From contig NC_022657.1 of the NCBI RefSeq assembly GCF_000494755.1, positions 1,065,501-1,129,500 on the forward strand: a stretch of 64,000 bases of DNA, read 5' to 3'. Source of the DNA: Amorphoplanes friuliensis DSM 7358. Lineage in GTDB: Bacteria > Actinomycetota > Actinomycetes > Mycobacteriales > Micromonosporaceae. Made by a program: the position numbers and the translations under genes. Shown here piece by piece: positions 62,868 to 64,000 of the stretch. The notes under the pieces were generated by a model. It was not told the origin of the DNA. It was given only the letters and a program-made list of their open reading frames with translations, and made no database searches. Numbering within the stretch: position 1 is the stretch's first letter; each line of letters opens with the position of its first letter.

Positions 62868-64000
62868 CCGGTCCTCCTCTGGATGAGCTTGCGGGGCTGG
62901 AAAGCATCGAGGGCGAGGCGGCCGCGCAGCAGCCAGGCGCCCGCGGCGAAGGCGGGCACGGCGAGCGCCACGGCCAGGGTGAGTCCGGCGGCGCCGGTGC
63001 CGGCCACGGCGGTGACCACCCGGGGCAGTACGCCGAAGCAGGCGACGGAGAGCCCACCGGCGGCCAGCGTGCCCGCGCCGAACGGGTGCAGCCGGGCGGA
63101 GCGGCCCACCTGCACGAGCGGCAGCAGGTTGTTGGCGACCATCGCGCAGGCGAGGCCGATGGCGGCACCGAGTGCGCCGTACCGGGGGATGAGCAGGACG
63201 TCGAGGCCGATCGTCACGCCGAGCGCGATCAGGACGTTGACGAGGTTCCACGAGGTGCGCCCGGCCATCGCCAGCACCATGTCGACCATGCCGCAGCCGG
63301 TGGCGACGAGCATGGCGCAGGCCAGGACGATCACCACGTCGGCGCCCTGGCGGTAGGCGTCGCCGAACAGTCCCAGGTAGAGCGGCGCGAAGAGGATGAC
63401 CAGGAAGTTGATCGGCCAGGTCACCAGGACGAGCCAGCCGGTGGCGGTCTGGTAGAGGTGATTGGCGGTTTCCCGGTCGCCGGTCGCCAGGGCCTCGGCC
63501 AGCCGTGGCTGCACCGACTGCGAGATGCCCTGGTTGGCGAACTGGATGAGCACCACGAACCGCCCGGCGACGGCGTAGATCGCGGCCGGTGCGAGCCCGC
63601 CCAGCGCCGCGACGAGCAGCACGTCCACGCGTTGCACAGCGAGCTGGGCGACGCTGGCCAGTGCCCGGGGCCCGGTGAACCGCCAGAAGTCGCGGCGCAG
63701 CTGCCGTTGCTCGCTGCGCCGGATCTTCGGCCGCTCGGGGCGTCCCGCCAGGTAGGTCCGGCGCAGCGCAAACGCGGCCAGCACGGTCACCGGCAGGTAC
63801 GGCAGCGCCCAGGCCAGGGCGAACGCCGGCAGGGTAGCGGTGGTCCAGAGGGCCGCCACGCCGACCGCACCCACACACAGCAACTGCAGCGTGCTGCGGA
63901 GAATGCGGTCGAGCGTGACGGTCGGCCGCATGGCCTTGTACCCGCGGGTGGCGGTCAGCAGGGCGTCGGTCAGCGCCTGCAGCGGCAGGAAGACGGCGAG
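62864..64000 (-). CDS. Polysaccharide flippase (MATE/Wzx-like), C-terminal 378 residues
   Basis: This multi-pass membrane protein runs off the right edge. At least nine hydrophobic segments are visible, with ALTDALLTATRGYKAMRPTV and LAVQRVDVLLVAALGGLAPAAIYAVAGRF (cited in part), the pattern of Wzx/MOP-superfamily lipid-linked glycan exporters. The N-terminus is beyond the window. It is the first visible gene of a minus-strand operon flippase-methyltransferase-GH26-membrane protein. Confidence 0.9.
   Translation of the reverse strand, partial: LAVFLPLQALTDALLTATRGYKAMRPTVTLDRILRSTLQLLCVGAVGVAALWTTATLPAFALAWALPYLPVTVLAAFALRRTYLAGRPERPKIRRSEQRQLRRDFWRFTGPRALASVAQLAVQRVDVLLVAALGGLAPAAIYAVAGRFVVLIQFANQGISQSVQPRLAEALATGDRETANHLYQTATGWLVLVTWPINFLVILFAPLYLGLFGDAYRQGADVVIVLACAMLVATGCGMVDMVLAMAGRTSWNLVNVLIALGVTIGLDVLLIPRYGALGAAIGLACAMVANNLLPLVQVGRSARLHPFGAGTLAAGGLSVACFGVLPRVVTAVAGTGAAGLTLAVALAVPAFAAGAWLLRGRLALDAFQPRKLIQRRTG

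Overview
The window is high-GC actinomycete DNA, most likely from a Micromonosporaceae genus such as Actinoplanes. This placement rests on gene content and order, not on a database search. In Streptomyces the same backbone is groES-groEL1, whiD, bldM, guaB, guaB3, chorismate mutase, guaA, pcrA, two M23 peptidases, icmB, sucCD, a DUF6350 gene, purN-purH and mdh. Here that order is preserved but interrupted by lineage-specific blocks. Nearly all genes are chromosomal housekeeping or cell-envelope genes. I see no tRNA, rRNA, CRISPR array, prophage or recognisable transposase.

Layout. 0-2.4 kb: CIRCE-controlled groES-groEL1. 2.4-6.3 kb: a P-loop kinase-like protein, a membrane sulfite-oxidase-type molybdoprotein, whiD and a divergent bldM variant. 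6.3-10 kb: a repeat-rich gap, a DUF5319 gene, guaB and guaB3. 10-16.4 kb: a secreted-protein island (M1 lipoprotein peptidase, LCP ligase, two S8 proteases with Ig-like tails). 16.4-18.3 kb: guaA and a PspC protein. 18.5-20.4 kb: two adjacent double-Nudix genes. 20.6-23.1 kb: pssA convergent with an unusual psd fusion. 23.2-27.3 kb: a LiaFSR-like envelope-stress module. 27.6-33.3 kb: a five-gene peptide ABC importer. 33.3-35.2 kb: a repeat cluster around a VOC gene. 35.2-42.9 kb: chorismate mutase, a secreted 5'-nucleotidase, pcrA, two M23 peptidases and icmB. 43.3-47 kb: sucCD and DUF6350. 47.2-51.8 kb: a tandem duplication, a DUF4190 gene, purN-purH-pentapeptide gene and mdh. 51.9-57.7 kb: an MBL hydrolase, a decayed phoD, icd and deoR-galT. 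57.8-64 kb: a surface-glycan cluster running off the right edge (GT2, sulfotransferase, WecG/TagA transferase, GH26-like lipoprotein, methyltransferase, flippase).

How the genes work together. GuaB and GuaA are the two steps from IMP to GMP, and PurN and PurH act in IMP synthesis. SucCD, Mdh and Icd are TCA-cycle enzymes. PssA and Psd make phosphatidylserine and then phosphatidylethanolamine. The PspC/LiaF-like proteins with the kinase and regulator form one divergently transcribed signalling module.

The most unusual signals are: two 102-bp near-perfect palindromes 15 kb apart, each in a convergent intergenic gap; a cluster of 58-bp palindromes at 34.3-35.0 kb; a sensor-kinase gene with a good Shine-Dalgarno but AUC where the start codon should be; a methyltransferase-like/Psd fusion; a BldM with a long linker and no acidic pocket; and a phoD gene that has lost its N-terminal domain.
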